Origin: an uncultured Hellea sp.
Lineage (GTDB): Bacteria; Pseudomonadota; Alphaproteobacteria; Caulobacterales; Maricaulaceae
Assembly (NCBI GenBank): GCA_938007935.1
Contig: CALLMD010000010.1
Coordinates: 124,001-188,000 of the forward strand
Reading direction: 5' to 3'
Length of the DNA stretch: 64,000 nt
The notes beneath the pieces are model-generated. The model worked only from the letters and a program-made list of their open reading frames with translations. It did no database searches and had not been told where the DNA came from. Numbering within the stretch: position 1 is the stretch's first letter; every line of letters begins with the position of its first letter. The translations under genes were made by a program, and so were the position numbers. Of the stretch, positions 46,044 to 54,452 are shown piece by piece.

Positions 46044-46108
46044 GATTGCTCTTTAATTATTTAGACGTCCCAATTTATACGCAAGGACCTTAAATAGCGA
46101 TTGAATTT

Positions 46109-46528
46109 TCAAGATATAGCAGCGCGAATTTTTTCGACCCGTTTCCGATTTACGCCGCGATCTGAATAGCCGACACGGGAGGCTGAACGGATATGCCAAA
46201 TATTATCTTTATCGTGACGAATTTCGACATCATCTACGAATTTAAACAGCTTGGACATATAGGTCGCAGAGAGGTAACTCTCTGTTTCCGATGTTATTGT
46301 GCCGCCTGTTGAGATTATGGCTTTTTTAATCGCCGAAAGAGAGCCATTTAGCGGGGCAACCTTTTTCTCTGGCTGCACATCAATTTCAGACGAGACACAA
46401 TTAGGCGCAGATCCGGGTTCAGCAAGATGCCCATTTACTATCCCCTTAGCTTTTCCCTTTTGCGACTTAAGCCCCAAGAGAAAGAACAGCACAAAAATTG
46501 CCAGCACCGCAAAAATAAAAAACTTCAT
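46109..46528 (-). CDS. DUF1499 membrane-anchored protein
   Basis: A 139-residue protein with one N-terminal membrane helix (about 2-20) and a DUF1499 domain: APNCVSSEID (conserved Asn-Cys-Val-Ser-Ser) and IRSASRVGYSDRGVNRKRVE at the C-terminus. It lies three bases after the YheT-like hydrolase gene and is probably in its operon. Function unknown. Confidence 0.85.
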   Translation of the reverse strand: MKFFIFAVLAIFVLFFLLGLKSQKGKAKGIVNGHLAEPGSAPNCVSSEIDVQPEKKVAPLNGSLSAIKKAIISTGGTITSETESYLSATYMSKLFKFVDDVEIRHDKDNIWHIRSASRVGYSDRGVNRKRVEKIRAAIS

Positions 46529-46531
46529 GGA

Positions 46532-47560
46532 TTACTCACCAAATATAACATCGGACATGTAATCATCATACCATGTGGGTCCCGTCAAGCTCTGGAAAAA
46601 GCCATTATGCCCGCCATAATCGTGAATGATGAGCTGGGCATTATCATTTAACGTCAGAGTTTTAATATCATCGACAGGGATAATGCCGTCATCTTTTGAC
46701 GTAATCAGACTTATTGGAACGGGGCAATATTCCAAATCATGTGGGTCAACGCGGTAGGCTTTAAAATAAGTCTCCATATCCGGGTAATCTGAATAGACAG
46801 GGATAAGTTTGCTAGTAATGGCGAGCACGCGTTTCTCTGACATGATATGGCTGAAATCATAAGTTTGCGGATAAAGTTTTTCTTTCTTACGCAGGGATGC
46901 CGTCCATTTTTCGAGAAAATAGCGGCGATAGAGCCAGGTCTTATCTATGAGCGGCGCGGCGCCCCAGGGATCAACAACGGGGCTAATCGCAAAAATATGT
47001 TTCAGGTTCTTGATTGTAAGATCTCTTAAGGAGCGCGCAATTCGCAGCGAAAAGTTCCCGCCTAGAGAAAAACCGACAATATGCACGGGCGCGCCATCTG
47101 CAAGCTCGGCGGCTTGTTTCACCGCGTCAAAAACCTCGTTAAAAAGGGTCGAGAAAAATAAGCCTTCATTAAGATCATGACTATCACCGTGATCGCGATA
47201 ATTCAGCCGAAATATCGACCCGCCTTGGGCGTACATGCGCCGCCCGCAGGCCACGACATAAGTGCTATCTTGGCTGCCTTCCCATCCATGAAGTAAAATC
47301 ACCAAAGCTTTATTTTCTGGGTTATGAGAATAACTGCCTTTAAGCCTGACGCCGTCTTCACAGTCCAGAATATGATCTCTCGCCGCCTCCAGCATCGGGT
47401 TCTTCCCGCGCTTACGAAATTTAAAGCTGGCCAAAGCCGTTTGAACAAGTGACGGACGCAGCCAGAAGGGCGGCTCGAAAGGTACAAATTTAGGCAGTCT
47501 GGCCACGGGCACAGCTTCAGCCACAGCTAGAGGGGGCGATATATCTTCTTGCGAAGTCAT
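46532..47560 (-). CDS. YheT-like alpha/beta hydrolase
   Basis: A 342-residue hydrolase. The N-terminal region FEPPFWLRPSLVQTALAS is typical of the YheT/EMB8 group. The oxyanion loop is LLHGWEGSQDST, the nucleophile Ser in GFSLGGNFSL, the acid in TSKDDGIIPVDD, and the His in YGGHNGF. Substrates of the group are poorly known, possibly lipid esters. It is divergent from the lipoprotein gene at 47609. Confidence 0.87.
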   Translation of the reverse strand: MTSQEDISPPLAVAEAVPVARLPKFVPFEPPFWLRPSLVQTALASFKFRKRGKNPMLEAARDHILDCEDGVRLKGSYSHNPENKALVILLHGWEGSQDSTYVVACGRRMYAQGGSIFRLNYRDHGDSHDLNEGLFFSTLFNEVFDAVKQAAELADGAPVHIVGFSLGGNFSLRIARSLRDLTIKNLKHIFAISPVVDPWGAAPLIDKTWLYRRYFLEKWTASLRKKEKLYPQTYDFSHIMSEKRVLAITSKLIPVYSDYPDMETYFKAYRVDPHDLEYCPVPISLITSKDDGIIPVDDIKTLTLNDNAQLIIHDYGGHNGFFQSLTGPTWYDDYMSDVIFGE

Positions 47561-47608
47561 ATGCTTTCGTGGCTTGCCAAAGTTAGAAAATCAATCCTAA
47601 AAATAAAC

Positions 47609-48229
47609 ATGATGCAGTCACGCCTAGCGAAAATTCTCGCACCTTTAATTTTGCTCTCTGGCTGTGCGACCTTAGAATTCGGTACCGCCTATTCTTTGAC
47701 GACTCTCTCGCCTACAGAAATTGACCCGCGTACAGGACGTATTGCCATTTTATGGCCCGAAGCATTTACGCATTACCGCCCACCTTTTACAGAGTTTACA
47801 GCCCTAAAAGATGACGCCGTCCAAATTGAAGGCGAGTTTAAATTCATCACAGACCCAGATAGCGCAAATTTCGTCCCGCGTGACCCGAAACTCCCGGGAG
47901 AGCTTATCGTCTATGCCGTGGATGAGTCCCAATTTCCTCTCGCCTATAAAGCGCAAAATGTACTTCGCGATCAAAAGGAAACAGATAAATTTTTCGGCGG
48001 CCCCGATTGGGAGGTCAACACCCATACAGATTTCAGCTTTACCGTGGAGCGCGCGGCTTATCAGGATTATTGCGAGGGCAAAAACGACCTCGACATTTCA
48101 ATTTGGGTCAAGGTCAATGCAGCCAAACCCTTTCAACGCCTGGTCGACGATAAAGGCATAGATAAATTTCTATCAGGTCAACTCAAAGGCGACTGCAAAA
48201 AACCAGACACCAATTTGATTACGCCGTAA
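47609..48229 (+). CDS. Putative lipoprotein, unknown
   Basis: A 206-residue protein with a lipobox (LLSGC) after a short basic N-terminus. The mature part is probably beta-rich, with two cysteines (DYCEGKND, GDCKKPD). TEIDPRTGRIAILWPEAF near residue 37 looks like a strand pair. There are two consecutive ATG codons; the first is used. No family recognised. Confidence 0.72.
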   Translation: MMQSRLAKILAPLILLSGCATLEFGTAYSLTTLSPTEIDPRTGRIAILWPEAFTHYRPPFTEFTALKDDAVQIEGEFKFITDPDSANFVPRDPKLPGELIVYAVDESQFPLAYKAQNVLRDQKETDKFFGGPDWEVNTHTDFSFTVERAAYQDYCEGKNDLDISIWVKVNAAKPFQRLVDDKGIDKFLSGQLKGDCKKPDTNLITP

Positions 48230-48270
48230 GTTGCCACTATTTTAGTTTAAAATCGCAGACCATTCTCTAT

Positions 48271-48299
48271 TTGACATCTTCCCGTCTGCCGCCTATAGG
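48271..48299 (+). promoter_or_regulatory. Strong sigma-70-type promoter of ffh
   Basis: TTGACA, 17 bases, TATAGG. The predicted start near 48306 gives an untranslated leader of about 158 bases before the ffh ATG; the leader has a CTCTG/CAGAG hairpin but no 4.5S-type motif. Confidence 0.75.
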
Positions 48300-48463
48300 C
48301 CCGCCAATCCGCGCAGTTTATTCCTGCGCTCTGACCTGTGCGACATTCCTTTGGAAACGATGCAGGCGGGGTCCTCTGGTCGACGTTATCGTTCATCAGA
48401 GCTTTTGACGTTGTGCGGATATGAAAAATGAAATCGCAAGATTTCGCAATTGGAAGGTCGATA

Positions 48464-50068
48464 ATGTTTGAAGCCCTAGGCGACAAACTCTCTGGTGTCT
48501 TTGACAACCTCACGGGGCGCGGCGCGCTATCCGAAAAGGATGTCAGCACAGCCATGCGCGAAATTCGCGTCGCCTTGCTTGAGGCCGATGTCGCCCTACC
48601 AGTTGTTAAAGATTTCATTACGCACATTAAAGCCGAAGCCGTTGGCGAAAAAGTCATCAAATCGGTTAAGCCTGGCCAGCAAATTGTCAAAATCGTCCAT
48701 GACGGCCTTGTTGATATGCTCGGCGGTACACTCTCCGAAGATGAAGACGAGATTGAAAAAGCCGCCGTCAGTTCACAGCTCAACCTTTCGGGTCGCCCGC
48801 CTGTGGCTATCTTGATGGCAGGTCTTCAGGGCTCTGGTAAAACGACCTCAACAGGTAAAATTGGTAAATTCCTTAAAGAACAAGGTAAGCGCAAAGTCTT
48901 ACTTGCTTCGCTTGATACGAACCGCCCTGCCGCGATGGAACAGCTTGGAATACTAGCCGAGCAAACAGGTACGGGTTTCTTGCCCATAGTCAAAGGGCAA
49001 TCCGCATTAGAAATTGCCAAGCGGGCTATGGATGAAGGGGCGAAGGGCGGCTATGATGTTGTCTTCCTCGATACTGCAGGCCGGACGACCATCAATGATG
49101 AATTGATGGATGAAGTTGCCGCCATTGCCGAAGAAACAAAACCGATTGAAACGCTACTCGTTGCTGATGCCCTAACGGGTCAAGACGCTGTTGAGACAGC
49201 AAAAAGATTTCATGCGCGCCTTCCGCTGACAGGGCTTGTGCTCACGCGGATTGACGGCGATGGCCGCGGCGGCGCGGCGCTCTCTATGCGCGCTGTCACA
49301 GGTTTGCCAATTAAATTCCTCGGCACGGGCGAAAAGCTAGACGGGCTCGAAGCCTTTGACGCCCAGCGCCTTGCGGGCCGTATCCTTGGCCAAGGCGATA
49401 TTGTCTCCCTTGTCGAAAAAGCCTCTCAGGTCATTGACGAGAAAGAAGCCGAACGCGTTGCCAAGAAAATGGAAAAGGGAACCTTCGATTTAGAAGACCT
49501 TGGAAAACAGCTTGGCCAAATGGAAAAAATGGGCGGTATGGGCGGCCTGATGAAATTAATGCCCGGCATGGGTAAAATGAAAAAGCAGCTTGATGCAGCT
49601 GGCGGTATTGATGATCGCCTGCTCAAGCAGCAACAAGCCATTATCCTCTCTATGACGCCGCAAGAGCGTAAGAAGCCTGAACTTCTTAAAGCCTCACGTA
49701 AAAAACGCATTGCGGCTGGCTCTGGTATGTCCGTGCAAGAGGTCAATAAGCTTTTGAAAATGCACCGCCAGATGTCTGACATGATGAAAAAAATGGGCAA
49801 GGGCGGCATGGCCAATATGATGGCGCAAATGGGCGGGATGCCCGGCATGCCAAAAATGCCGGGCGGTATGGGCGGCGGTAAAGGCGGTATGCCTAATCCT
49901 GCGGACCTTGATCCGGCTATGCTTGAAGAACTTAAGAAACAAATGGGAAATCTGCCCAAAGGCCTTGGCAAAGGCGGCTTGCCCGGCATTGGCGGCTTAC
50001 CGGGTCTGGGCGGCGGAAAACCAAAACTCCCCGGTATTGGGGGTCTCCCCTTTGGGAAAAAGAAATAA
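48464..50068 (+). CDS. ffh: Signal recognition particle protein Ffh
   Basis: A 534-residue SRP54 homologue that targets nascent membrane proteins to FtsY. The N domain is at 1-90. The GTPase has GLQGSGKTT (G1), DTNRPAAMEQL, DTAGRTTI (G3) and the closing GTGEKLDGLEAF. The Met-rich M domain binds signal sequences and 4.5S RNA. The last 90 residues are a Gly/Met/Pro/Lys repeat (GGLPGIGGLPG type), long even for alphaproteobacteria. The ATG at 48464 follows GGAAGG; a longer frame start at 48428 is rejected. Confidence 0.96.
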   Translation: MFEALGDKLSGVFDNLTGRGALSEKDVSTAMREIRVALLEADVALPVVKDFITHIKAEAVGEKVIKSVKPGQQIVKIVHDGLVDMLGGTLSEDEDEIEKAAVSSQLNLSGRPPVAILMAGLQGSGKTTSTGKIGKFLKEQGKRKVLLASLDTNRPAAMEQLGILAEQTGTGFLPIVKGQSALEIAKRAMDEGAKGGYDVVFLDTAGRTTINDELMDEVAAIAEETKPIETLLVADALTGQDAVETAKRFHARLPLTGLVLTRIDGDGRGGAALSMRAVTGLPIKFLGTGEKLDGLEAFDAQRLAGRILGQGDIVSLVEKASQVIDEKEAERVAKKMEKGTFDLEDLGKQLGQMEKMGGMGGLMKLMPGMGKMKKQLDAAGGIDDRLLKQQQAIILSMTPQERKKPELLKASRKKRIAAGSGMSVQEVNKLLKMHRQMSDMMKKMGKGGMANMMAQMGGMPGMPKMPGGMGGGKGGMPNPADLDPAMLEELKKQMGNLPKGLGKGGLPGIGGLPGLGGGKPKLPGIGGLPFGKKK

Positions 50069-50101
50069 CTAAACGAATTGCTTGATTAAAAGGAAAAACT
50101 C

Positions 50102-50668
50102 ATGGCACTTAAAATTAGACTGGCCCGTCACGGCGCCAAAAAACGTCCTTTCTACCGGATTGTTATTGCAGATTCGCGCGCTCCGCGTGATGGTCGCTTC
50201 ATCGAAATCGTGGGCCGTTATAACCCTATGCTCCCAAAAGATAGCGCAGACCGCGTCACACTTGATCTTGATAAATGTAAAGAATGGCTCGGAAAGGGCG
50301 CGCGCCCTACAGACCGCGTCGCCCGTTTTTTAGGGGCCGCCGGTATCTGGGAATGGAAGGCTGGCAATAATCCGAAAAAAGGTGAACCTGGCGCAAAAGC
50401 CAAGCAACTCGTTATAGATCGCGTTGCCAAAGAAGAAGCGCGCAAAGAGCGTGAGGAACAAGCCAAGGAAGCAGCAAAAGAAGCTAAAAAGGCCGCTGAT
50501 GAAGCGGAAAAAGCGGCTAAGGAAGCTGAAAAAGAAGCGGCTAAAGCCGAAGCTGAGGCGCCTGCAGAAGCGCCAAGTGAAGAGGCGCCCGCTGCGGAAG
50601 CTCCAGCAACTGAAGACGCTGCGCCAGCCGCAGAAGAAGCGCCTGAAGAAACACCTAGCGAAGAATAA
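50102..50668 (+). CDS. rpsP: 30S ribosomal protein S16 with long C-terminal extension
   Basis: A 188-residue S16. The first 80 residues are the normal protein ([20 protein letters not shown], then GRYNPM). From about residue 100 the protein is a run of Ala, Glu and Lys, first Lys-rich then acidic, predicted helical then disordered. S16 is usually 80-90 residues; extensions occur in alphaproteobacteria but this one more than doubles the length. It follows ffh by 33 bases; rimM, trmD and rplS do not follow. Confidence 0.95.
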   Translation: MALKIRLARHGAKKRPFYRIVIADSRAPRDGRFIEIVGRYNPMLPKDSADRVTLDLDKCKEWLGKGARPTDRVARFLGAAGIWEWKAGNNPKKGEPGAKAKQLVIDRVAKEEARKEREEQAKEAAKEAKKAADEAEKAAKEAEKEAAKAEAEAPAEAPSEEAPAAEAPATEDAAPAAEEAPEETPSEE

Positions 50669-50687
50669 TCTTTCGAAAATTTTGAAG

Positions 50688-50716
50688 AAACCGGAGCTTA
50701 GTCTTCGGTTTTTTTA
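50688..50716 (+). terminator. ffh-rpsP terminator
   Basis: A nine-base stem (AAACCGGAG with CTTCGGTTT, one G-U pair) with loop CTTAGT and a run of T. Confidence 0.85.
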
Positions 50717-50731
50717 TGCCTGAAGATTAGA

Positions 50732-50947
50732 CTAACCGCGGCCCGTCTCTAGTCCTAGAAGATTAACCAAATGCACGAGCAACATAAAGCCCGTTGCGAT
50801 CGCGCCAAGACTGATAATGATCCAAGGCACCATGCGGGTCTTGAGCTCTTCATGTTTTTTAAAATGCAGCCGAAAGCCTAAAATGCCTATAAAAACACAG
50901 GCTGCTAGTCCAAGGCTTGTGAAGAATAAATCATCCGAAGGCGTCAT
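50732..50947 (-). CDS. Small two-helix membrane protein
   Basis: A 71-residue protein with helices at about 9-26 and 41-64 and a short charged loop between. Its ATG lies 16 bases inside the end of the split glycosyltransferase gene, so it was probably translationally coupled to it. After the insertion upstream it may be poorly expressed. No family recognised. Confidence 0.6.
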   Translation of the reverse strand: MTPSDDLFFTSLGLAACVFIGILGFRLHFKKHEELKTRMVPWIIISLGAIATGFMLLVHLVNLLGLETGRG

Positions 50948-51584
50948 AATTATGATCTGCGTTTACGTTACCAAGTTTCGTCGCGCGGCGTCTAACACCA
51001 TGTAAGGTTTTGTGCCAGAGGAAAGGCCGCGTTCCAAGCTCCCAAAGCGCGTGAACTGTCGGCAGGAATAACGCTAACCAGTATAGAGGCATCCATAAAA
51101 TAGAGACTATCAATTTAGGTTTTCTAGCGCGCCTAGCTCCAATAAGCCCAATAAAAATTCCGAAACAATAGCAGAAGAATAGGCTAAACAAAAATGGAAG
51201 CGGAATATATAAAGCTGCCCCATCCATCAATTGGCGTCCAAGTATAAAGATAATGAATAACAAGATAGGGAGATGAAAAAAACCATTGAGAAGGGTAAGC
51301 CCAATTGTGAATTGCAAAATAAAAAACCGTTTAAGCCCATCAATGCCCCCGGGCGCAAAAGGCGCGCTCATATGCACAAGCCAAGTTTGCATATAACCCT
51401 TCATCCAGCGCACACGTTGATAATGCCAGCTCCGCCAATCACTCACAGCCTCCTCATCTGTTGGAAAATCAACATAGCCGAAGCTACATCCTTTTGCGGC
51501 AAGACGAAAACTTAGATCGGCATCTTCCGTCACATTATAACTATCCCATCCCCCAACCTCATCTAACGCAGAGCGCCTGATATG
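50931..51584 (-). pseudogene. Family 2 glycosyltransferase, C-terminal fragment (disrupted)
   Basis: The 3' part of a processive GT2 gene, cut by the mobile element. It begins HIRRSALDEVGG at the target duplication and keeps the TEDADLSFRLAAKG acceptor-site motif and the RVRWMKGYMQTW finger-helix motif. Three to four C-terminal membrane helices follow. It lacks the nucleotide-binding half and has no start of its own; an in-frame ATG inside the element could in principle produce a chimeric peptide. Its other half is at 55460-56208. Confidence 0.85.
51577..51584. repeat. Target-site duplication, left copy
   Basis: CTGATATG, identical to 55460-55467 at the other end of the element. Eight bases is the duplication length known for the IS1595 family. 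Confidence 0.9.
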
Positions 51585-51609
51585 CGGACTTATGTCGCAA
51601 AAGCACCAA
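51585..51609. repeat. Left terminal inverted repeat
   Basis: Begins CGGACTTATGT. Matches the complement of 55435-55459 at 23 of 25 positions (mismatches at 12 and 18). Confidence 0.9.
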
Positions 51610-51625
51610 ACCGAGGTGCTAGCAC

Positions 51626-51805
51626 ATGAGTTCATTATTAAAGACACCGCCAGAATACCCTTCTCTATTACAGCTTACTGAGCTTGGCTTTACCTATGAG
51701 GAATGTCTCAATTACATTCGTCTCATTAATAATGAGGCTCCAAATCCTGATTTAATATGGAGGCAAGTTAGAAAAGACGCGGCTGGCGGGGGCGGTTGTG
51801 GTTAA
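51626..51805 (+). CDS. 59-residue passenger protein ending GGGGCG
   Basis: A short gene lying just inside the left end, with a GAGGT ribosome site about eight bases before the ATG. The peptide opens MSSLLKTPPEYPSLLQLTEL, has a likely helical part (TYEECLNYIRLINNE) and ends DAAGGGGCG. No signal peptide or membrane helix. The Gly-Cys-Gly end is unusual and could be modified or metal-bound, but nothing proves it. Its stop lies 26 bases before the convergent end of the membrane-protein gene. Confidence 0.55.
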   Translation: MSSLLKTPPEYPSLLQLTELGFTYEECLNYIRLINNEAPNPDLIWRQVRKDAAGGGGCG

Positions 51806-51830
51806 GTTGTTATACCTATTGGTGCTGATA

Positions 51831-52850
51831 TTAACGCATTTCTCCACCACGCTGCACCAAGATAGTATTCTTGAGAGTCATTTGGCTCATACTATAGAAC
51901 GGTCTTGGGGAGGTATTGTTGTTGCCGAAGCTGATTTGATGGTTCTCGAACGTAATAAAGCACCTGTCAGCCTGCCAGTAATAAACAACCACGAGCAAGA
52001 ATTGGGGGACACCGACTTTGATGTGCATTTCACTACAGTCCTGACTGGTTTCATGTATGAAGCCCGTTACCATATCCTCAGTAATTCTTTTGCTTGCGCT
52101 CGGGCCAATCGAGATTTTACTTCCGAAGCCTCGAAAACCCATTTTTGGGTCAAGATTACTTATAATTTCATCAATCACATTCCATTCACTGATTATTGCT
52201 TGACAAACGATGTCATGAGCGGGGAATTTCCCAAAGTTAGTGGCCTTCAAGCTAATTTTGACCTCCCTACATTCGTCTGGCAATCCAACGTTAAGGGTTA
52301 CGATTTTCTTGACTTTAAGGTCTTCAATTCCAATCCAAGGTCTTTGTTCAGCCTTGGCAATATCAAGCTGCTCGCTAGTAAGTTTAGTGGTTTTATTGGC
52401 GGCAGCGGTGGCGATTTTCGTATCGTCAAGGCTTTCTTTTGCAAGGGCGGCAGTGTTCTCGGCCTCACTGAGAACGTCTGCAGCGAGGCCTGCCGCCTTG
52501 AAGGCTTGAATCAAAGTTATTCCAACGAGCAAAAGGCCAAAACCAGTAAAAAAAGCCGTAACCCAAGAGGCTCTTTTCATGCTGATTTGAGCTTTATGGT
52601 CGAGCATTTGCTGCTTGCGCTCATATTCGTATTGGCCGCTCCGTTTGCATTGCTCGGGGGCTATGGGCTTTCCGTCATGACTAGGGGGGCACACAAGAAG
52701 GAAGTTCTCTGGGGCGGTTTTTGCTTGTTCCTCCCAGTGGTCATTATGACGTTGCTGTGTTGGCCCTTGTACGTAGGCTAGATTTACGAAGTAGATAATT
52801 AGGATAACTATCCCTGCAATTACACCAAGAGCTACAGCTGTTTTATTCAT
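51831..52850 (-). CDS. Passenger membrane protein with coiled coil
   Basis: A 339-residue protein. One membrane helix is at about 5-27, then a soluble loop with two cysteines (LLVCPPSH, PEQCKRSG). A second helix lies at about 95-116, then a coiled coil (about 120-165). The C-terminal soluble domain starts AEQRPWIGIEDLKVKK and includes ATNFGKFPAHDI. The RPWI-x(n)-NxGKxPA pattern is common in uncharacterised proteins of proteobacterial mobile DNA. It is the last gene of a three-gene passenger operon, nine bases after DUF6471. The overlapping plus-strand frame is judged a shadow. Confidence 0.72.
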   Translation of the reverse strand: MNKTAVALGVIAGIVILIIYFVNLAYVQGPTQQRHNDHWEEQAKTAPENFLLVCPPSHDGKPIAPEQCKRSGQYEYERKQQMLDHKAQISMKRASWVTAFFTGFGLLLVGITLIQAFKAAGLAADVLSEAENTAALAKESLDDTKIATAAANKTTKLTSEQLDIAKAEQRPWIGIEDLKVKKIVTLNVGLPDECREVKISLKATNFGKFPAHDIVCQAIISEWNVIDEIISNLDPKMGFRGFGSKISIGPSASKRITEDMVTGFIHETSQDCSEMHIKVGVPQFLLVVVYYWQADRCFITFENHQISFGNNNTSPRPFYSMSQMTLKNTILVQRGGEMR

Positions 52851-52859
52851 CCAAACAGG

Positions 52860-53081
52860 CTACAATCTTAAATCTGAGACTCCAATAGCTTCTAGGCAAT
52901 AAATAAGAAACGAGGCGCTAAATTTGCCACGCGCAAGCTTGTTTCTGATATTCACCTCTTTTTCATGGACGCCAATAGCGTCTAATTTTTCGACTAATTC
53001 CTTGTAAGTCACGCCCGCGCGTTTGAGTTCTGCCTTTAACAGGTTAGCCGCTTTGGCTTCATAATGGTCTTTTTCTGGCAT
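52860..53081 (-). CDS. DUF6471 passenger protein
   Basis: A 73-residue helical protein: AANLLKAELKRAGVTYKELV, then NIRNKLARGKFSASFLIYCL. This is the DUF6471 pattern, resembling a small helix-turn-helix. It could regulate the divergent promoter at 53219-53322, which has direct repeats. Its ATG shares one base with the stop of the small membrane protein upstream (TAATG). Confidence 0.75.
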   Translation of the reverse strand: MPEKDHYEAKAANLLKAELKRAGVTYKELVEKLDAIGVHEKEVNIRNKLARGKFSASFLIYCLEAIGVSDLRL

Positions 53082-53218
53082 TATAAATTAGTGCCGATAA
53101 TGATACCAATAGCTATGCTAGTAAACGCTATAAACAAAGGGGAGTATTTAGCATCCCGCGCGGATATTCTGGCTGTTTCGGCCATCAAATCATCAATCAT
53201 TCCGCTAATATCAGTCAT
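53081..53218 (-). CDS. 45-residue membrane passenger protein
   Basis: A short gene with an excellent ribosome site (AAAGGA, six bases before ATG). It encodes MTDISGMIDDLMAET at the start, a charged middle (ARDAKYSP) and one C-terminal membrane helix (LFIAFTSIAIGIIIG) ending TNL. First gene of the passenger operon; coupled to DUF6471 by a one-base overlap. Tail-anchored topology is predicted. Function unknown. Confidence 0.6.
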   Translation of the reverse strand: MTDISGMIDDLMAETARISARDAKYSPLFIAFTSIAIGIIIGTNL

Positions 53219-53244
53219 AATATGTCCTTTATAGTCATAAAAGC

Positions 53245-53303
53245 ACTATAAACGATACATTTGCCCTTGTAAAGGTTACATATAAGTACTATATACGTTA
53301 CAT
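53245..53303. promoter_or_regulatory. Direct repeats in the divergent transposase/passenger promoter
   Basis: ACTATAAACGATACAT (53245-53260) and ACTATATACGTTACAT (53288-53303) differ at two of 16 positions and are 43 bases apart, about four helical turns. A GTTAC/GTAAC dyad overlaps the second copy (53297-53310). They could bind the DUF6471 protein or the transposase. Confidence 0.55.
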
Positions 53304-53322
53304 AAGTAACGGAGTTAGTGCA

Positions 53323-54282
53323 ATGCAACATTTTCTTTTAAGCGCGAAGGGCAGAAACCTAAGCCTAAAGAAAATCTATAAGATGGGCGAACAAGCCGCC
53401 TATGACCTCTTTCGGACTATCCGCTGGAACGAGACGAACGGCGAAGCTGTGTGTCCACAGTGCGGATGCACGGAAAGCTATGACATCACCACGCGCCGCA
53501 AATTCAAATGCAAGGGGTGTCACCATCAATATAGCGTCACGTCTGGCACAATCTTTCACAGCCGCAAGCTAGACTTTGTTGACCTGTTAGCGGGTATCTG
53601 CCTTTTCGTGACAGGCTCTAAGGGTATGAGTTCCGTCCAGTTCTCACGGACTATGGACGTTCAATATAAAACCGCTTGGGTATGGTGTCACAAGATGCGC
53701 GAGTGTCTTGCCGATGAAACAGATAACGAAACGCTAGAAGGCGAAGTCGAGATTGACGGTTGTTATGTTGGTGGCGTTGTTCGCAAGGCTAACTTCAAAG
53801 ACGCCCGTAAAGACCGCCGTAAGATGGGCAACCGCTCACCTAACCGCCGTGTTGTTATCGCCCTGCGTGAGCGTGGCGGACGCACATTGCCATTCGTGCG
53901 CCGCATGGAAAAAGACGGTGTTGAATTGTTCCGTGGTATCGTTGCAGAAGGCTCTACAGTTGTCGCAGATGAAGCTACGCACTGGGACACGCTAGAGTGG
54001 GAATACAAGTCTAAGCGTATCAATCACAGCGAGGCATATAGTTTTGGTGGCGGCGCTCATACCAACTGGGTCGAAAGCTACTTCGCTAGACTTCGCAAAA
54101 TGGTTACAGGTCAGCATCACTGGGTGTCACCTAAATATCTTTATCAGTACGCAGAACACGCGGCATGGTTAGAAGACCACAGAAAAGAAGGGTTGCTAGA
54201 GCTATCACAGCGCATCGTTCGCGCCGCTTTAGTCGCACCCAAATCAAGAAAATTCAAAGGCTATTGGCAGCGTTCAGCTTAG
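53323..54282 (+). CDS. IS1595-family (ISXO2-like) transposase
   Basis: A 319-residue transposase. An N-terminal zinc ribbon (CPQCGC at about 45 and CKGCHHQY at about 67) precedes the ISXO2-like DDE domain. EVEIDGCYVGG has the first Asp, VVADEATHWDTL the second, and HTNWVESYFARLRK the third acidic site with the Asn-x-x-Glu pattern of this family. GGAG lies eight bases before the ATG. The gene is intact, so the element may still be active. Confidence 0.93.
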   Translation: MQHFLLSAKGRNLSLKKIYKMGEQAAYDLFRTIRWNETNGEAVCPQCGCTESYDITTRRKFKCKGCHHQYSVTSGTIFHSRKLDFVDLLAGICLFVTGSKGMSSVQFSRTMDVQYKTAWVWCHKMRECLADETDNETLEGEVEIDGCYVGGVVRKANFKDARKDRRKMGNRSPNRRVVIALRERGGRTLPFVRRMEKDGVELFRGIVAEGSTVVADEATHWDTLEWEYKSKRINHSEAYSFGGGAHTNWVESYFARLRKMVTGQHHWVSPKYLYQYAEHAAWLEDHRKEGLLELSQRIVRAALVAPKSRKFKGYWQRSA

Positions 54283-54430
54283 ACGACACAATGTCGCACC
54301 TCTTCATTATGGACAAATCCCTATCCTTGACTCATGATTCAGCCACAGATGACACGGTGAATCTCCATGCCGTAGGACGCCTTTTTAGGCGGTTCGTTAT
54401 GGGAGTGAGGTGGAGTCCTCCCTCTGTATT

Positions 54431-54452
54431 AAGGGTGCCTTTGGGTGCCCTT
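54431..54452. terminator. Terminator-like hairpin after the transposase
   Basis: AAGGGTGCC with GGTGCCCTT (two G-U pairs), loop TTTG. It lies between the convergent transposase and 131-residue genes. The following T run is short. Confidence 0.45.

Noticed and set aside
48306-48463. ffh leader as 4.5S RNA or riboswitch
   Set aside because: No 4.5S motif and only one weak hairpin; treated as a plain leader.
51798-52781. Long plus-strand open frame opposite the passenger membrane protein
   Set aside because: The minus-strand frame has a coherent helix-loop-helix-coiled-coil layout and operon spacing; the plus frame has no recognisable domain and mirrors it.
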